A program made the translations under genes and the position numbers. This document shows positions 6,806 to 7,250 of a stretch of 7,250 bases of DNA, piece after piece (positions within the stretch are counted from its first letter, which is position 1; the number at the start of each line of letters is the position of its first letter). The DNA is taken from contig JAFDCA010000119.1 in NCBI GenBank assembly GCA_019313025.1, positions 1 through 7,250 of the forward strand. Direction: 5' to 3'. The notes under the pieces are model-generated. The model saw only the letters and a list, made by a program, of their open reading frames with translations. It made no database searches and was not told where the DNA came from. This DNA is from Deltaproteobacteria bacterium. Lineage in GTDB: Bacteria; Desulfobacterota; Desulfobacteria; Desulfobacterales; UBA11574.

Positions 6806-6827
6806 GTTGCACAGATTTCTGTGCAAC
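6806..6827. repeat. inverted repeat 2, GTTGCACAGA / TCTGTGCAAC
   Basis: Ten-base perfect complementary arms (6806-6815 and 6818-6827) surround a two-base centre. This dyad begins two bases after the first ends and shares its TGCACA/TGTGCA core; the centres are 22 bp apart, about two helical turns. No T run follows, so it is not a standard intrinsic terminator. Confidence 0.85.
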
Positions 6828-6942
6828 TTCAGAACCCCACATCTCCCAGATGGATAAAAATTGTTTGGTAAATGATGTCCTCCCGATAATTTGTATGACA
6901 CATATCGTGCTTTTTAGAAAAGTTTTGTATGATATGATGTTT

Positions 6943-6958
6943 TGGCATAGGTATTGCT
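6943..6958 (+). promoter_or_regulatory. sigma-54 (-24/-12) promoter of the PAS signalling gene
   Basis: TTGGCATAGGTATTGCT (from 6942) matches the sigma-54 consensus YTGGCACGRNNNTTGCW at all but two of its defined positions; the mismatches (C to T, G to A) fall in the less conserved part. The invariant GG (6944-6945) and GC (6956-6957) are in the exact 12-base register. The predicted transcript start is near 6968-6969, about 46 bases before the ATG. Such promoters need an ATP-dependent activator bound upstream, and the paired dyads at 6785-6827 are in a suitable place. Confidence 0.68.
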
Positions 6959-7000
6959 GATAAAGAGGCTTTTACGCGCCGTTTCAGATGTCAACATGCC

Positions 7001-7006
7001 GGAGGA
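7001..7006 (+). promoter_or_regulatory. strong ribosome binding site of the PAS gene
   Basis: GGAGGA lies eight bases before ATG 7015. An in-frame ATG at 7006 overlaps this site and is therefore unlikely to be the start. Confidence 0.85.
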
Positions 7007-7014
7007 TGTTTTGT

Positions 7015-7250
7015 ATGTGTGAAAAACCAACCTATGAAGAACTGGAACAAAAACTAAAAGTTCTTAAAAACGAGTATCGTGTTCGCAAAGATATTGAAAC
7101 CGCTTTACGTGAAAGCAAAGAAAAATACCGGTTGTTAGTTAAAAACTTACACAGCATCGTTTATAAGGGATACGCAGATTGGTCTGTGGAGTTTTTTGAC
7201 GAAAAAATTGAACATTTGACCGGCTTTGACCTTAATAAAATTAATTCCAA
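7015..7250 (+). CDS. PAS-domain signalling protein (probable sensor histidine kinase), N-terminus only
   Basis: Only the first 78 residues are visible; the gene continues past the window. Residues 5-40 (PTYEELEQKLKVLKNEY...ALRESKEKYR) are a charged heptad-like coiled coil. KEKYRLLVKNLHSIVYKGYADWSVEFFDEKIEHLTGF then has the start of a PAS fold, where a small molecule, haem or protein partner may be sensed. This N-terminal style is common in PAS histidine kinases, and in PAS proteins fused to sigma-54 activator or diguanylate cyclase domains, of sulfate-reducing bacteria; the output domain is outside the window, so the kinase call is an inference. No membrane segment appears in the visible part, which suggests a cytoplasmic protein. 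It has its own sigma-54-like promoter and strong ribosome binding site, so it is probably not part of the nqr transcript. Confidence 0.8.
   Translation, partial: MCEKPTYEELEQKLKVLKNEYRVRKDIETALRESKEKYRLLVKNLHSIVYKGYADWSVEFFDEKIEHLTGFDLNKINS

Larger units (their letters stand above)
6765..6941. other. spacer downstream of nqrF, no gene
   Basis: This stretch has no supported ORF and, together with the sigma-54 site and leader up to 7014, makes a 250-base gap. It holds the paired TGCACA dyads listed separately. No hairpin followed by a T run is visible, so the end of the nqr transcript cannot be placed. Confidence 0.5.

Noticed and set aside
6806..6827. Intrinsic terminator of the nqr operon
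   Set aside because: The stem is strong but the DNA after it (ACTTCAGAACCCC) has no T run on either strand, so a standard rho-independent terminator is not supported.

Overview
The window reads as a chromosomal segment of an anaerobic, Gram-negative, sulfate-reducer-like bacterium, probably Desulfobacterales or a related former deltaproteobacterium. This is an inference. It rests on moderate GC with long AT-rich spacers, a PerR-type Fur protein beside a YkgJ-type cysteine-cluster gene, and the N-terminus of a PAS sensor protein (a PTYEELEQ-type opening followed by a coiled coil) of a style common in that group. Almost all of the window belongs to known families.

Left end (1-825, minus strand): a PerR-type peroxide-sensing repressor (364-825) overlaps by 11 bases a second minus-strand gene. 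That gene, a YkgJ-like cysteine-cluster protein, runs off the left edge (1-374). An AT-rich divergent spacer (826-1013) separates this pair from the main operon.

Centre (1014-6764, plus strand): a complete six-gene nqrABCDEF operon encodes the Na+-translocating NADH:quinone oxidoreductase. Electrons enter at NqrF (NADH, FAD, 2Fe-2S) and pass through the NqrD/NqrE membrane cluster, the covalent FMNs of NqrC and NqrB, and riboflavin, to quinone; Na+ is pumped by the membrane subunits. The first five genes overlap or nearly abut. Only nqrF is set apart, by a 70-base gap holding tandem GGGTCAT heptamers, and it starts with TTG behind a good ribosome binding site. The most unusual feature is NqrA: its C-terminus keeps two complete CxxCxxCxxxCP ferredoxin-type motifs, as in RnfC, whereas textbook NqrA (Vibrio) has lost them. 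It looks like an ancestral or hybrid Rnf/Nqr form. The flavin transferase ApbE and the maturation factor NqrM are not encoded in the window.

Right end (6765-7250): a 250-base spacer carries two adjacent perfect inverted repeats built on TGCACA/TGTGCA, then a very good sigma-54 (-24/-12) promoter match, then the start of a PAS-domain signalling protein cut off by the window edge. The two dyads have centres 22 bp apart and lie about 140-185 bp upstream of the predicted start site. That is the layout expected of an enhancer for a sigma-54 activator, although they could also act as RNA hairpins at the end of the nqr transcript.
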